The position numbers and the translations under genes were made by a program. This document shows positions 8,781-17,038 of a DNA stretch of 62,856 nucleotides, in pieces. Origin of the DNA: an uncultured Lachnoclostridium sp. (GTDB lineage: Bacteria > Bacillota > Clostridia > Lachnospirales > Lachnospiraceae); the NCBI GenBank assembly GCA_947369165.1, contig CANBKJ010000008.1, positions 1 to 62,856 of the forward strand, given 5' to 3'. Within the stretch, counting starts at the first letter, position 1; every line of letters begins with the position of its first letter. A model generated the notes under the pieces. The model had not been told where the DNA came from. It was given only the letters and a program-made list of their open reading frames with translations, and searched no databases.

Positions 8781-9455
8781 GTGAAGAAACTATTGAGAAA
8801 AAATCAGATTATTATAACGGCGCTGGTTGTCATGGTTGCTCTTGCTGGATATTTAAGTCTTACGGATGAGGAAGATCTTGCTGTGGGCGTACTGAACCAG
8901 TCAGAGCAGGCGGCAGGCGGCGAAGGAAAGGATGCGGCAGAGAACGTGGCGGCGGAAAACGGAACCGGCTCGGCAGTCCAGGATGATACCGTGGCAGATA
9001 TCTCCGATGAAGATGTGGCGGCGGAGGAGAAAAAATCGGATAACGAAGTTTCTTCAAAAGAAAATGCCGGAGAAGCAGTGCTGGTAAGTAATACCGTCAC
9101 CGGTGATTACTTTGAGGCGGCGAAGCTTTCCAGAGAACAGACACGGGCCAAGAACAAAGAAACACTCCTGGAGTTGGTAAACAGTAATACTGCCTCGGAA
9201 GCACAAAAAGAAAAGGCGATGAATGAGATCGTGGCGATGACGGCTATAAATGAAAAGGAGACCGCTACAGAAAATCTCCTGGCAGCAAAAGGATTTCAGG
9301 ATGTGGTGGTGACCATCGTAGATGACAGCGTGGATGTGATCGTAAATGCGGAAAGCCTGAAAGAACAGCAGATTGCCCAGATCGAAGACGTGGTAAAACG
9401 CAAGCTGGAATGCGCATCGGACAAAATTGTTATTTCTCCTGTTGGCAAAAAGTGA
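8781..9455 (+). CDS. spoIIIAH: Stage III sporulation protein AH
   Basis: SpoIIIAH is the mother-cell partner of forespore SpoIIQ. The 224-residue protein has one N-terminal TM (about 9-26), an Ala/Glu/Asp-rich low-complexity stretch (about 40-105), and a C-terminal ring-building domain (about 108-224) of the EscJ/PrgK type (LAAKGFQDVVVTIVDDSVDVIV region). It starts at GTG 8781 behind AAGGAGGC. Its last ten codons form copy 1 of a 31-bp repeat whose second copy sits just before asp23 at 10960. Confidence 0.93.
   Translation: MKKLLRKNQIIITALVVMVALAGYLSLTDEEDLAVGVLNQSEQAAGGEGKDAAENVAAENGTGSAVQDDTVADISDEDVAAEEKKSDNEVSSKENAGEAVLVSNTVTGDYFEAAKLSREQTRAKNKETLLELVNSNTASEAQKEKAMNEIVAMTAINEKETATENLLAAKGFQDVVVTIVDDSVDVIVNAESLKEQQIAQIEDVVKRKLECASDKIVISPVGKK
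9421..9451 (+). repeat. 31-bp direct repeat, copy 1 (3' end of spoIIIAH)
   Basis: Identical over 31 nt to 10960-10990. Flanking bases differ on both sides (G versus T before, G versus A after). Copy 1 encodes the C-terminus of SpoIIIAH. The two copies bracket the dapB islet. Confidence 0.9.
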
Positions 9456-9468
9456 GGAGTGCTAGGGG

Positions 9469-9513
9469 AAAAGACCTGCAGGTCGCGTAAATCGTGGGCC
9501 TGCAGGTCTTTTT
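9469..9513 (+). terminator. Rho-independent terminator of the spoIIIA operon
   Basis: AAAAGACCTGCAGG (9469-9482) pairs with CCTGCAGGTCTTTT (9499-9512) and is followed by T residues. It lies 13 nt after the spoIIIAH stop. The stem is perfect and symmetrical, so it may work in both directions. Confidence 0.85.
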
Positions 9514-9674
9514 GCGTTATAAGTGGGAAATCAAAAGTGAGACGGCTTGCTCTTCCATAATTTAGGAAGGCAGAAAACAGCCCTCCTAAAAAGAAAGGAG
9601 GGGTGCCGATCATTCGTCAATTCCATTAAAGACTTTTGTATAAACACCAAAATTTTTTTGTTTTTAAAATTCGA
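9514..9674. other. Gene-free stretch before dapB
   Basis: No coding pattern is convincing. A 7-bp hairpin CCCTCCT (9581-9587) / AGGAGGG (9596-9602) and an AT-rich T tract near 9652-9665 are the only structure seen. This is part of the islet between the 31-bp repeats. Confidence 0.4.
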
Positions 9675-9704
9675 TTGCAGCTAATGGCTGCAGTATGGTA
9701 TAAT
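9675..9704 (+). promoter_or_regulatory. Candidate sigma-A promoter of the dapB-type gene
   Basis: TTGCAG (9675-9680), 18-nt spacer, TATAAT (9699-9704), about 73 nt upstream of the ATG at 9777. It suggests that the islet gene has its own promoter. Confidence 0.6.
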
Positions 9705-9776
9705 TTCAATGATGTAGAGAGTGACAAATCGGCATTTGTGCAAATGAAGCAATGCGGAAAGGAAGTTAATTGATAT

Positions 9777-10529
9777 ATGATAAAAATAGCGGTAGTTGGG
9801 TGTACTGGTAAATTGGGTAGTGCCATTATGAAAAATGCTTTAAAAAGCAAGGATGTTGATGTTTGTTATGCCATTGCTCGAAAGGGCAACCAGCATGTTG
9901 GGAAAACTATATCTGAGCTTATTGGAGGCAAGAGCGACTTGCCAATTATAGATGACATTGAAGCAGCAAGTGGTTGCGATATCTATATTGATTGTACAAA
10001 TGCAGAAACTTTTATGAGCAGCAGTTATTTTAAATATGAAAAAATGAAAAAGCCGCTTATCATAGCAACAACTGCATTTTCAATAGAAGATATAGAAAAG
10101 ATTAATCTACTTGCAACCAATATTCCTATTTTCATGACAGGGAATTTCAGTGTGGCATTACATAATTTTATTGATACAGTAAAATTTTATGCAAGAAAAA
10201 TAAGTTTAGATACAGATATTCAAATAGTGGAATATCATCATAATCAAAAGAAAGATGCGCCTAGCGGAACCGCATTGCTGATAAAAAATGCTCTTTTAGA
10301 TGCAACTAATACAATAAATGTAGATAAAATAAGCATTTGTAGTATTCGTGGAGGAAATATCTTTGGAGAACATGAGGTGATTTTTGCGAATTGCAAAGAC
10401 GAGGTGGTCACATTTAAACATCAAGCATCGTCAAGAGAACCTTTTACTGATGGGGCAATTGAAGTATCAAAGTGGACGATTAATCAGACAAATGGTTTAT
10501 ATGACATGGATGATTTCTGTAACGCATAG
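9777..10529 (+). CDS. dapB: 4-Hydroxy-tetrahydrodipicolinate reductase-like protein
   Basis: DapB reduces 4-hydroxy-tetrahydrodipicolinate in the lysine/diaminopimelate pathway, which also supplies dipicolinate for spores. The 250-residue protein has the N-terminal nucleotide fold VVGCTGKLGSAI (about 6-17) and the family signature VEYHHNQKKDAPSGTALLI (about 150-168) with the catalytic His pair and Lys. GGAAAGGAAG lies upstream of ATG 9777. The gene is clearly more AT-rich than its neighbours (many AAT, ATA, AAA codons). It has no dap neighbour and sits alone in an islet between 31-bp repeats. I infer acquisition by transfer; whether it duplicates another dapB cannot be seen here. Confidence 0.85.
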   Translation: MIKIAVVGCTGKLGSAIMKNALKSKDVDVCYAIARKGNQHVGKTISELIGGKSDLPIIDDIEAASGCDIYIDCTNAETFMSSSYFKYEKMKKPLIIATTAFSIEDIEKINLLATNIPIFMTGNFSVALHNFIDTVKFYARKISLDTDIQIVEYHHNQKKDAPSGTALLIKNALLDATNTINVDKISICSIRGGNIFGEHEVIFANCKDEVVTFKHQASSREPFTDGAIEVSKWTINQTNGLYDMDDFCNA

Positions 10530-10565
10530 AGTGTGTGAAGAAAAGGACCTGTTGACAAACTCTCT

Positions 10566-10826
10566 TCAGGCCTGCTTATACATCTCTTCTTCTAAGATTG
10601 AATAAAAAGGCTGGTAAATCCGGTTATTCACACCGCTTTTACCAGTCTTTTTAGGTTCAATGCTGTTGCCGATAAGAGACATTCCTCTGTCTCAAATTCG
10701 TCTCTTGCATCCACTGTTTTCTGAGCCAAGTCCCTAGTTCTTGCCCATTTTGTATATCATCTACCTTTTCTTCTATATTACAATTTAATGACCGAAAAGC
10801 AAATTCATATTTATTAATCTACTCAT
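10566..10826 (-). pseudogene. Decayed small gene of unknown family
   Basis: On the minus strand an AGGAGAAACT ribosome site leads to an ATG at 10826. The expected 87-codon frame ends at 10566-10568 but is interrupted by TAA. The middle part reads in a second frame as NKYEFAFRSLNCNIEEKVDD and onward through GTWLRKQWMQETN. The end returns to the first frame with KKTGKSGVNNRIYQPFYSI. Two compensating shifts suggest decay. The tail is homologous to the remnant at 74-214. The family is not recognised. It lies inside the dapB islet. Confidence 0.5.
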
Positions 10827-10959
10827 AGTTTCTCCTTCTACTGCTGTCAGAAGGAGAGATAACCATAACATAAATATATGAAAGAGTAAATATCAACTGT
10901 GTAAGAGTTAATTCCACCACATAAGCGGACGGTGGAATTTATATAAAAAATTCTGAAAT
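10827..10959. other. Gene-free stretch with two small inverted repeats
   Basis: TCTCCTTCT (10831-10839) pairs with AGAAGGAGA (10850-10858); AATTCCACC and GGTGGAATT pair around 10911-10940. No coding pattern seen. Confidence 0.4.
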
Positions 10960-10990
10960 ACAAAATTGTTATTTCTCCTGTTGGCAAAAA
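10960..10990 (+). repeat. 31-bp direct repeat, copy 2
   Basis: Exact copy of 9421-9451 (end of spoIIIAH) but not in a gene here. It carries TTGGCA (10981-10986), which serves as the -35 box of the asp23 promoter. Confidence 0.9.
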
Positions 10991-11009
10991 AGGATGATTG
11001 TGATAAAAT
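10981..11009 (+). promoter_or_regulatory. Sigma-A promoter for asp23-nusB and downstream genes
   Basis: TTGGCA (10981-10986), exactly 17 nt, TAAAAT (11004-11009), 30 nt before the asp23 ATG. The -35 hexamer lies in the 31-bp repeat, so before the islet entered this promoter probably overlapped the end of spoIIIAH. Confidence 0.75.
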
Positions 11010-11039
11010 GAACGTAAAACGAGGAATGAGGTGACAAAT

Positions 11040-11408
11040 ATGGCAAAAGATGTATTTGGTACAGAAAGCAGCATTGGAGAAGTTCAGATCGCCAGCGAAG
11101 TGATCACTGCCATTGCCGGTATTTCTGCTTCTGAAGTGGAAGGAATCGAGTCCATGGTGGGAAGCGGTGTAGGAGATATCGTGGGAAAACTTGGCGGAAA
11201 GAGCAATTCCAAGGGTGTTAAGGTAAATATCACCGAGGATAAAGCAGAATTAGATGTCGCAGTCAATGTGAGATTTGGATATAGTATACCGAAAGTATCG
11301 GCTAAGGTACAGGAGAAAGTTTCCCAGGCAGTCAGCAGTATGACTGGTCTGGAAGTGACGAGAGTAAATGTAAGAGTGGCAGGAATTGCGGCAGCAGATC
11401 CGGATTGA
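11040..11408 (+). CDS. Asp23/Gls24 family envelope-stress protein
   Basis: A 122-residue member of the Asp23/Gls24 family, small proteins linked to the cell envelope and alkaline or wall stress in Firmicutes. It shows the family core GEVQIASEVITAIAGISASE at the start, VNITEDKAELDVAVNVRFG in the middle, and VTRVNVRVAGI near the end. ATG 11040 has GAGGTG 8 nt upstream; the in-frame GTG 11031 lies inside that site. The gene often sits before nusB in clostridia, as here, and a likely terminator follows it. Confidence 0.9.
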   Translation: MAKDVFGTESSIGEVQIASEVITAIAGISASEVEGIESMVGSGVGDIVGKLGGKSNSKGVKVNITEDKAELDVAVNVRFGYSIPKVSAKVQEKVSQAVSSMTGLEVTRVNVRVAGIAAADPD

Positions 11409-11415
11409 GATTGAG

Positions 11416-11442
11416 GGGCGGTGCATATCATCGCCCTTTGTT
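11416..11442 (+). terminator. Probable terminator or attenuator after asp23
   Basis: GGGCGGTG (11416-11423) pairs with CATCGCCC (11429-11436), followed by a weak T run (TTTGTT). It may only reduce read-through into nusB. Confidence 0.5.
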
Positions 11443-11485
11443 CCGTCGAGCCAGGTAAAAAATAAACGCAGAAATGAGAGAAAAT

Positions 11486-11881
11486 ATGACCAGAAGAGAA
11501 GTCAGGGAGCAGCTTTTTGTGCTGCTGTTCCAGAAAGAGTTTTATGCAGAAAATGAGTTTGAAGAGCAGATGGACTCCTACTTTGAGACCCATGATTTTG
11601 GGGAGGAGCAGGAAGCGGTAAAGGAGCGGCTGGGAAGTATCTGTGAAAAGCTGACTGAGATCGATGAGCAGATATCCGCCCACTCCAGAGGCTGGAAGCT
11701 GGACCGGATCGGCAAGGAAGAGCTTGCGATTCTCCGGCTGGCGGTCTACGAGGTGATCTTTGATGAAGACGTCCCGGTGGGAGTGGCGATCAATGAGGCG
11801 GTGGAGCTTGGGAAAAAATATGGTGCCGAGGGCGGTGCCGCATTTATCAACGGGATGTTAGGAAATATTGCAGATGAATAG
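11486..11881 (+). CDS. nusB: Transcription antitermination factor NusB
   Basis: NusB binds boxA RNA with NusE during rRNA antitermination. The 131-residue, mostly helical protein begins TRREVREQLFVLLFQKEF and ends with AINEAVELGKKYGAEGGAAFINGML, both family hallmarks. ATG 11486 is preferred because it gives the usual MTRRE N-terminus; ATG 11474 would add four residues, and neither has a strong ribosome site. It overlaps xseA by 8 nt. Confidence 0.93.
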   Translation: MTRREVREQLFVLLFQKEFYAENEFEEQMDSYFETHDFGEEQEAVKERLGSICEKLTEIDEQISAHSRGWKLDRIGKEELAILRLAVYEVIFDEDVPVGVAINEAVELGKKYGAEGGAAFINGMLGNIADE

Positions 11882-13094
11882 AGGACAAGTTTATTCGGTA
11901 TCAGCGATCAATCAGTATATTAAAAATATGTTTTCAAAAGAATATGCCCTGTCGGTCGTCTTTGTAAAAGGGGAGATCTCAAATTGCAAATACCACAGTT
12001 CCGGGCATATTTATTTTACGTTGAAAGATTCTGATTCTGCCCTGGGCTGCGTTATGTTTGCCGGAGACCGCAGAGGGCTGGATTTCCGGCTGTCTGACGG
12101 GCAGGCGGTGATTATTGGCGGGACGATCAGCGTCTATGAGAGAGACGGAAGATATCAGTTGTATGCCAAGAAAATCACTTTGGCGGGAGAGGGAGCTCTC
12201 TATGAAAGATATGAACAGTTGAAAAAGAAACTAGAGCAGAAGGGATATTTTGACGAAGCCCATAAAAAGAAGATTCCTTCCTATGTAAAGAAAGTTGGCA
12301 TTGTCACAGCGGATACCGGGGCGGCGATCCAGGATATCCGGAATATCTCAGCCAGAAGGAATCCCTATGTCCAGCTGGTGCTGTATCCGGCGAAGGTGCA
12401 GGGAGAGGGTGCCAGTGATACCATCGTAAACGGAATCCGGACATTGGATGAAGCCGGGGTGGATGTGATCATCGTCGGGCGGGGCGGAGGCTCCATCGAG
12501 GATCTGTGGGCATTCAACGAGGAAAATACCGCTCAGGCGATCTATGAATGTTTGACGCCGGTCATATCCGCGGTGGGACATGAGACGGACACCACCATTG
12601 CCGATTATGTGGCAGACCTGCGTGCCCCGACGCCCTCAGCGGCGGCAGAGCTGGCGGTATACGATGTCAGGCTGGTGCTGGAAACCCTCTATAGCTGTAA
12701 GGACCGGCTGATCCGCGCCATGTTTGACCGCATCGACGATGCGAGACAGGAACTTGCTTTCCGGGAACGGCAGCTGAAGGTGCTGAACCCGTCCCAGCAG
12801 GTGCTGCAGAGACGCCAGTATGTGGCGGATATGGAGGACAAGCTCACAGGGCTGATGAACCGGCTGTTAGAAGATAAAAGATATCGACTGCAGCTATTGG
12901 CGGGAAAATTGGATGGTATGTCCCCGCTGAAACGCCTGGAAAGTGGATTTGCCTATTTTTCCGATCTTGAGGGCAATCGGATCGAGAGCGTAAAGAGATT
13001 AGTGCCAGGGGACGAAGTGGATATCACTCTGGCGGACGGCCATGTTCGGGCAGAAGTAAAGGATGTGTTTGAAACAGTGGAATGGCGGGAATAA
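11874..13094 (+). CDS. xseA: Exodeoxyribonuclease VII large subunit
   Basis: XseA forms with XseB the single-strand-specific exonuclease VII. The 406-residue protein has an N-terminal OB-fold (about 4-100, with VYSVSAINQYIK and GEISNCKYHSSGHIYFTLKD split around 25-45) and the nuclease core with RRNPYVQLVLYPAKVQG, IIVGRGGGSIEDLWAFNEE and SAVGHETDTTIADYVADLRA. The C-terminus is coiled coil. ATG 11874 lies inside the end of nusB with AGGAAA upstream. Confidence 0.95.
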   Translation: MNRGQVYSVSAINQYIKNMFSKEYALSVVFVKGEISNCKYHSSGHIYFTLKDSDSALGCVMFAGDRRGLDFRLSDGQAVIIGGTISVYERDGRYQLYAKKITLAGEGALYERYEQLKKKLEQKGYFDEAHKKKIPSYVKKVGIVTADTGAAIQDIRNISARRNPYVQLVLYPAKVQGEGASDTIVNGIRTLDEAGVDVIIVGRGGGSIEDLWAFNEENTAQAIYECLTPVISAVGHETDTTIADYVADLRAPTPSAAAELAVYDVRLVLETLYSCKDRLIRAMFDRIDDARQELAFRERQLKVLNPSQQVLQRRQYVADMEDKLTGLMNRLLEDKRYRLQLLAGKLDGMSPLKRLESGFAYFSDLEGNRIESVKRLVPGDEVDITLADGHVRAEVKDVFETVEWRE

Positions 13095-13129
13095 ATGTAT
13101 ATAACAGGTGAAGAAAGGCAGGTTTCAGG

Positions 13130-13330
13130 ATGGAACTGGAAGAGATCATAGAGAGACTGGAGCAGACCGTGGAACAGATGGAGAGCGAGCCATTGTCCCT
13201 GGAGGAGGCGTATAAAACATTTTCCCAGGGAATGAAGCTGGTGGTACAGGGAAATAAAGCCATCGACAAGGTGGAAAAGAAGATTGAAATTCTGATGAAG
13301 AAGGATATAGATGGTGAAGAAGATGAATGA
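13130..13330 (+). CDS. xseB: Exodeoxyribonuclease VII small subunit
   Basis: A 66-residue helical protein with the family pattern MELEEIIERLEQTVEQMES, LSLEEAYKTFSQGMKL and a basic coiled C-terminus. It binds the coiled coil of XseA. It lies 35 nt after xseA and overlaps the start of ispA. Confidence 0.92.
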   Translation: MELEEIIERLEQTVEQMESEPLSLEEAYKTFSQGMKLVVQGNKAIDKVEKKIEILMKKDIDGEEDE

Positions 13331-14213
13331 TTTTGAGCAGAGCATGGCTGAGAGGGTACAGAGGGCAGAGCAGATTTTGGACCGATATCTGCCGGCAGAA
13401 GAAGGCTATCAGAAAACCATTTTTGAAGCTGTGAATTACAGTGTGAGGGCAGGAGGTAAAAGGCTGCGTCCTATCCTGATGCGGGAAGTTTATGAGATGT
13501 GTGGCGGAACTGATTCCAGCGTGATCGAGCCCTTTATGGCGGCATTGGAGATGATCCATACCTATTCGCTGGTGCATGATGATCTTCCAGCGATGGATGA
13601 TGATGATTACCGTCGGGGCAGGCTGACCACCCACAAAAAATTCGGAGAGGATATGGGGATTCTTGCTGGGGATGCTCTTTTAAATTATGCCTATGAGACT
13701 GCTTTTACGGCATTTGGCAGCGGGGCTGCAGACCGGGTGGCAGAAGCGCTTCGTGTTCTGGGCAGAAAAGCGGGTATGTTTGGCATGGTGGGTGGACAGG
13801 TTGTAGATGTGCAAGAGAATGGAAAATTTGTGGACGAAGCCACACTTCTTTTTGTATATGAGACAAAAACCTCTGCCCTGTTAGAGGCGGCATTTATGAT
13901 TGGCGGGATCCTGGCAGGGGCTTCTCTGAAACAGGTCCAGAGTCTGGAACTGTCAGCGAAGAAGCTTGGGATAGCCTTCCAGATTCAGGATGATATCCTG
14001 GATGTGGTGGGAGATGAAGAGAAATTAGGAAAGCCTGTTCATTCCGACGAGCGCAATGAAAAATCTACCTTTGCGGCGATCCATGGCATCGAAAAATCCT
14101 CAGAGAAGGTAAAGGAATATACGGCAGAGGCGCTGGAGATACTGGCGCCCTTTCCTGGGGATAAAGTCTTTCTGGAGGAATGCATGGGCTGGCTGACAAA
14201 ACGGGATAAATAA
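13311..14213 (+). CDS. ispA: Geranyl/farnesyl diphosphate synthase
   Basis: Condenses isopentenyl diphosphate with allylic diphosphates to make short-chain prenyl diphosphates for undecaprenol and quinone-type lipids. The 300-residue protein has GGKRLRPIL (about 44-52), the first Asp-rich motif DDLPAMDDDDYRRG (about 85-98), and the second motif FQIQDDILDVVGD (about 223-235). ATG 13311 (AAGGA 5-6 nt upstream) overlaps the xseB end; ATG 13323 is an alternative. It is followed one base later by dxs, so the isoprenoid genes are coupled. Confidence 0.93.
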   Translation: MVKKMNDFEQSMAERVQRAEQILDRYLPAEEGYQKTIFEAVNYSVRAGGKRLRPILMREVYEMCGGTDSSVIEPFMAALEMIHTYSLVHDDLPAMDDDDYRRGRLTTHKKFGEDMGILAGDALLNYAYETAFTAFGSGAADRVAEALRVLGRKAGMFGMVGGQVVDVQENGKFVDEATLLFVYETKTSALLEAAFMIGGILAGASLKQVQSLELSAKKLGIAFQIQDDILDVVGDEEKLGKPVHSDERNEKSTFAAIHGIEKSSEKVKEYTAEALEILAPFPGDKVFLEECMGWLTKRDK

Positions 14214-14214
14214 T

Positions 14215-16167
14215 ATGGAAAAGGTGAAAACTGTGGGCACTTTACTGAAAACAATCGAAAAAGAAAACGATATCAAAAATATTGCGCCGGAGGATTACCG
14301 CAGGCTTGCCAAGGAGATCCGTGTCCGTCTAGTGAAGAGCATCAGCCGTACCGGGGGACATCTGGCGTCGAATCTGGGAGCAGTAGAGCTGACAATGGCG
14401 CTTCATCTGTTTCTGGAATTTCCAAAGGATAAGCTGATCTGGGATGTGGGGCACCAGGCGTATGTGCACAAACTTCTTACCGGAAGGAATAAAGCCTTTG
14501 GCACTCTTCGTAAGCTGGATGGAATCAGCGGTTTTCCCAAGGTAAGTGAAAATCCGGCAGATACCTTTAATACCGGACACAGTTCCACCTCTCTTTCCCT
14601 GGCACTTGGTATGGCGAAGGCGAGAGACATACAGGGCGGAGATGAAAAGGTGGTGGCGGTGATCGGAGACGGCGCCCTGTCCGGCGGTATGGCATTTGAG
14701 GCGCTGAACAATGCGGAACCTCTCAAATCCAATCTGATTATCGTGCTCAATGACAATAAAATGTCCATCTCAAAAAATGTGGGCGGTATGTCGAATTATC
14801 TAGGCAAAATGCGTACCAACCAGAAATATAATAATCTGAAGATAAACATTGAAGAGCGGCTGGACCGGATTCCCAATGTGGGGATGTCTATGGCGGAGAC
14901 CATTAAGAATGCCAAGAATTCCCTGAAACATCTCCTGGTGCCGGGGATGCTGTTTGAGGAAATGGGGATCATATATGTGGGGCCCATTGACGGGCATAAT
15001 ATAAAGGATATGCTGGAAGCATTCCGGGCGGCGGCACGGATCAAAAACCGCCCGGTGCTGGTGCATGTGGTGACCAGGAAAGGAAAAGGCTACCTTCCTG
15101 CGGAGAACAATCCATCTGCTTTCCACGGAGTAGGGCGTTTTCTGCCGAAGACCGGAGAGATCGAGGAAACTGGCGGGAGAACCTACACCGATGTATTTGG
15201 AGACTGGATGTTAAAAAAAGGGGAGGAATGTCCGGAACTGGTGTCTGTTTGCGCCGCCATGCCCGACGGAACCGGAGTGAAAGAATTTGCAAAGAAGTAT
15301 CCAGGGAGGTTTTTTGATGTGGGAATCGCAGAGGAGCATGCGGTGACTTTTGCTGCGGGACTGATGGCAGGCGGAATGCGGCCGGTGGTGTCCATTTATT
15401 CCACATTTTTACAGAGAGCTTATGATCAGCTGATTCATGATATCTGCCTAAATGAGCTTCCGGTGATTTTTGCAGTAGACCGTAGTGGTATTGTGGGGCG
15501 TGACGGCGATACCCATCAGGGGATTTTCGATATCTCCTATCTCACCTCGATTCCTAATATGCAAGTGCTTTCACCGATGAGTGGCAGAGAGCTGGAGCAG
15601 TGTCTGGATTTTGCCTATGATCAGGATGGACCAGTGGCAGTGCGGTATCCGAGAGGAAATATCTATGAAGAAGATAGAGATGAAATTATCTGTGAGAAGC
15701 CTTGGGAACTGGGACGTGCCCGGATGCTGATGGAGCGGGGAAGGCTGCTCGAAGAAAATGAAGAGGCAGATCCAGGACAGGTCAAAGGGGATGCGGTGCT
15801 TTTTGCTGTGGGAAATATGACGAAGACGGCGCTGGAAGTGGGTCGGCTGTTAGTAGAAAAAAATATTTATTGTACCGTGGTAAATATGAGGTTTGTAAAA
15901 CCCTTTGACAAGGAATTACTGCTGGTTCTGGCGCGCTCCCATCGAATGGTGGTGACCCTGGAAGATAATGTGAAGAATGGAGGATTTGGCCAGCAGGCAG
16001 AGGCACTTTTTGTGGACAAAGGATGTGTGCCAGAGAGCTTTCTGAACTGTTCGATTGACGATTGTTTTGTGGAACACGGAGCACCAGAAGAACTGTATGA
16101 AAGACTGGAGATGGATGCGGGGAGTGTCGCAGAAAAAATTGAAAGAATGCTTAGGGAAAATGTGTAA
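14215..16167 (+). CDS. dxs: 1-Deoxy-D-xylulose-5-phosphate synthase
   Basis: Dxs is the thiamine-diphosphate enzyme that starts the MEP isoprenoid pathway from pyruvate and glyceraldehyde 3-phosphate. The 650-residue protein shows SRTGGHLASNLGAVELTMAL, the TPP/Mg motif GDGALSGGMAFEALNNA (about 151-167), the central VAEEHAVT-like DVGIAEEHAVTFAAGL, and the transketolase C-terminal domain. Length is close to the family norm of about 620-640. The start lies one base after the ispA stop. Confidence 0.95.
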   Translation: MEKVKTVGTLLKTIEKENDIKNIAPEDYRRLAKEIRVRLVKSISRTGGHLASNLGAVELTMALHLFLEFPKDKLIWDVGHQAYVHKLLTGRNKAFGTLRKLDGISGFPKVSENPADTFNTGHSSTSLSLALGMAKARDIQGGDEKVVAVIGDGALSGGMAFEALNNAEPLKSNLIIVLNDNKMSISKNVGGMSNYLGKMRTNQKYNNLKINIEERLDRIPNVGMSMAETIKNAKNSLKHLLVPGMLFEEMGIIYVGPIDGHNIKDMLEAFRAAARIKNRPVLVHVVTRKGKGYLPAENNPSAFHGVGRFLPKTGEIEETGGRTYTDVFGDWMLKKGEECPELVSVCAAMPDGTGVKEFAKKYPGRFFDVGIAEEHAVTFAAGLMAGGMRPVVSIYSTFLQRAYDQLIHDICLNELPVIFAVDRSGIVGRDGDTHQGIFDISYLTSIPNMQVLSPMSGRELEQCLDFAYDQDGPVAVRYPRGNIYEEDRDEIICEKPWELGRARMLMERGRLLEENEEADPGQVKGDAVLFAVGNMTKTALEVGRLLVEKNIYCTVVNMRFVKPFDKELLLVLARSHRMVVTLEDNVKNGGFGQQAEALFVDKGCVPESFLNCSIDDCFVEHGAPEELYERLEMDAGSVAEKIERMLRENV

Positions 16168-16191
16168 CAATCGCGTGAATGGAGAATAAGG

Positions 16192-17025
16192 ATGAAAGAG
16201 AGACTCGATGTACTACTGGTGAACCGTGGTATGGTAGAATCCAGAGAGAAAGCAAAGGCAGTGATTATGACAGGAAATGTCTTTGTGAATGACCAGAGGG
16301 AGGACAAGGCAGGGCAAAAGTTTCCAGAAGAGGTATGTATCGAGATCCGGGGAAAAAAACTAAAATTTGTCAGCCGTGGCGGTTACAAACTGGACAAGGC
16401 AGTAGAGGTATTTCCGATTAATTTAAAGGACCGGATCTGTATGGATGTGGGGGCTTCCACAGGAGGATTTACAGACTGCATGCTTCAGAACGGGGCGGCA
16501 TTTGTTTATGCGGTGGACGTGGGGACCAATCAGCTGGCCTGGAAACTGCGTCAGGACCAGCGGGTCAAATCAATGGAGAAGACGAATATCCGTTATGTGA
16601 CTCCAGAGGATATCGGCGAACTGGTAGATTTTGTCTCTATTGACGTGGCCTTTATTTCCCTTACCAAAGTGCTGGAGCCGGTAAAAGCCTTGATGAAGAA
16701 TGGGGCGTCGATGGTGTGCCTGATCAAGCCGCAGTTTGAGGCTGGCAGAGAAAAAGTGGGTAAAAAGGGAGTTGTAAGAGATCCTGCTGTGCACCGGGAA
16801 GTAATTCAGAGTATTATTTCATATGCCGGGAGCCTGGGATTTGCGATCTGCGGTCTGGATTTTTCTCCGATCCGCGGACCCGAAGGAAATATCGAATATC
16901 TTCTATATATAAAGAAGGAAAATCAGGAGTTTGAGGGAATATCCCAGGAGCAAGAAGAGGAAATCCGACAGATCGTGGAGGATGCCCAGGAACATGCGGT
17001 AAAACATACCGGGGATTTAGTGTAA
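16192..17025 (+). CDS. tlyA: TlyA-family rRNA 2'-O-methyltransferase
   Basis: A 277-residue protein with an N-terminal S4 RNA-binding domain (about 1-62, ERLDVLLVNRGMVESREKAK) and an FtsJ-type SAM methyltransferase domain (DVGASTGGFTDCML, about 85-98; SIDVAFISL; IKPQFEAGREKVGKKGVVRD in parts). TlyA methylates ribose on rRNA in some bacteria; the homologues in this gene neighbourhood are often just called hemolysin-A-like. It lies in the usual clostridial order dxs-tlyA-nadK-argR. Confidence 0.9.
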   Translation: MKERLDVLLVNRGMVESREKAKAVIMTGNVFVNDQREDKAGQKFPEEVCIEIRGKKLKFVSRGGYKLDKAVEVFPINLKDRICMDVGASTGGFTDCMLQNGAAFVYAVDVGTNQLAWKLRQDQRVKSMEKTNIRYVTPEDIGELVDFVSIDVAFISLTKVLEPVKALMKNGASMVCLIKPQFEAGREKVGKKGVVRDPAVHREVIQSIISYAGSLGFAICGLDFSPIRGPEGNIEYLLYIKKENQEFEGISQEQEEEIRQIVEDAQEHAVKHTGDLV

Positions 17026-17038
17026 TGGAGGTACAATA

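Noticed and set aside
10384..10605. Short plus-strand open frame overlapping the end of dapB
   Set aside because: A shifted-frame shadow of dapB that runs into the decayed minus-strand gene.
9421..10990. The 31-bp repeat as terminal repeats of an insertion sequence
   Set aside because: The copies are direct, one lies within spoIIIAH coding sequence, and no transposase or inverted ends are present.
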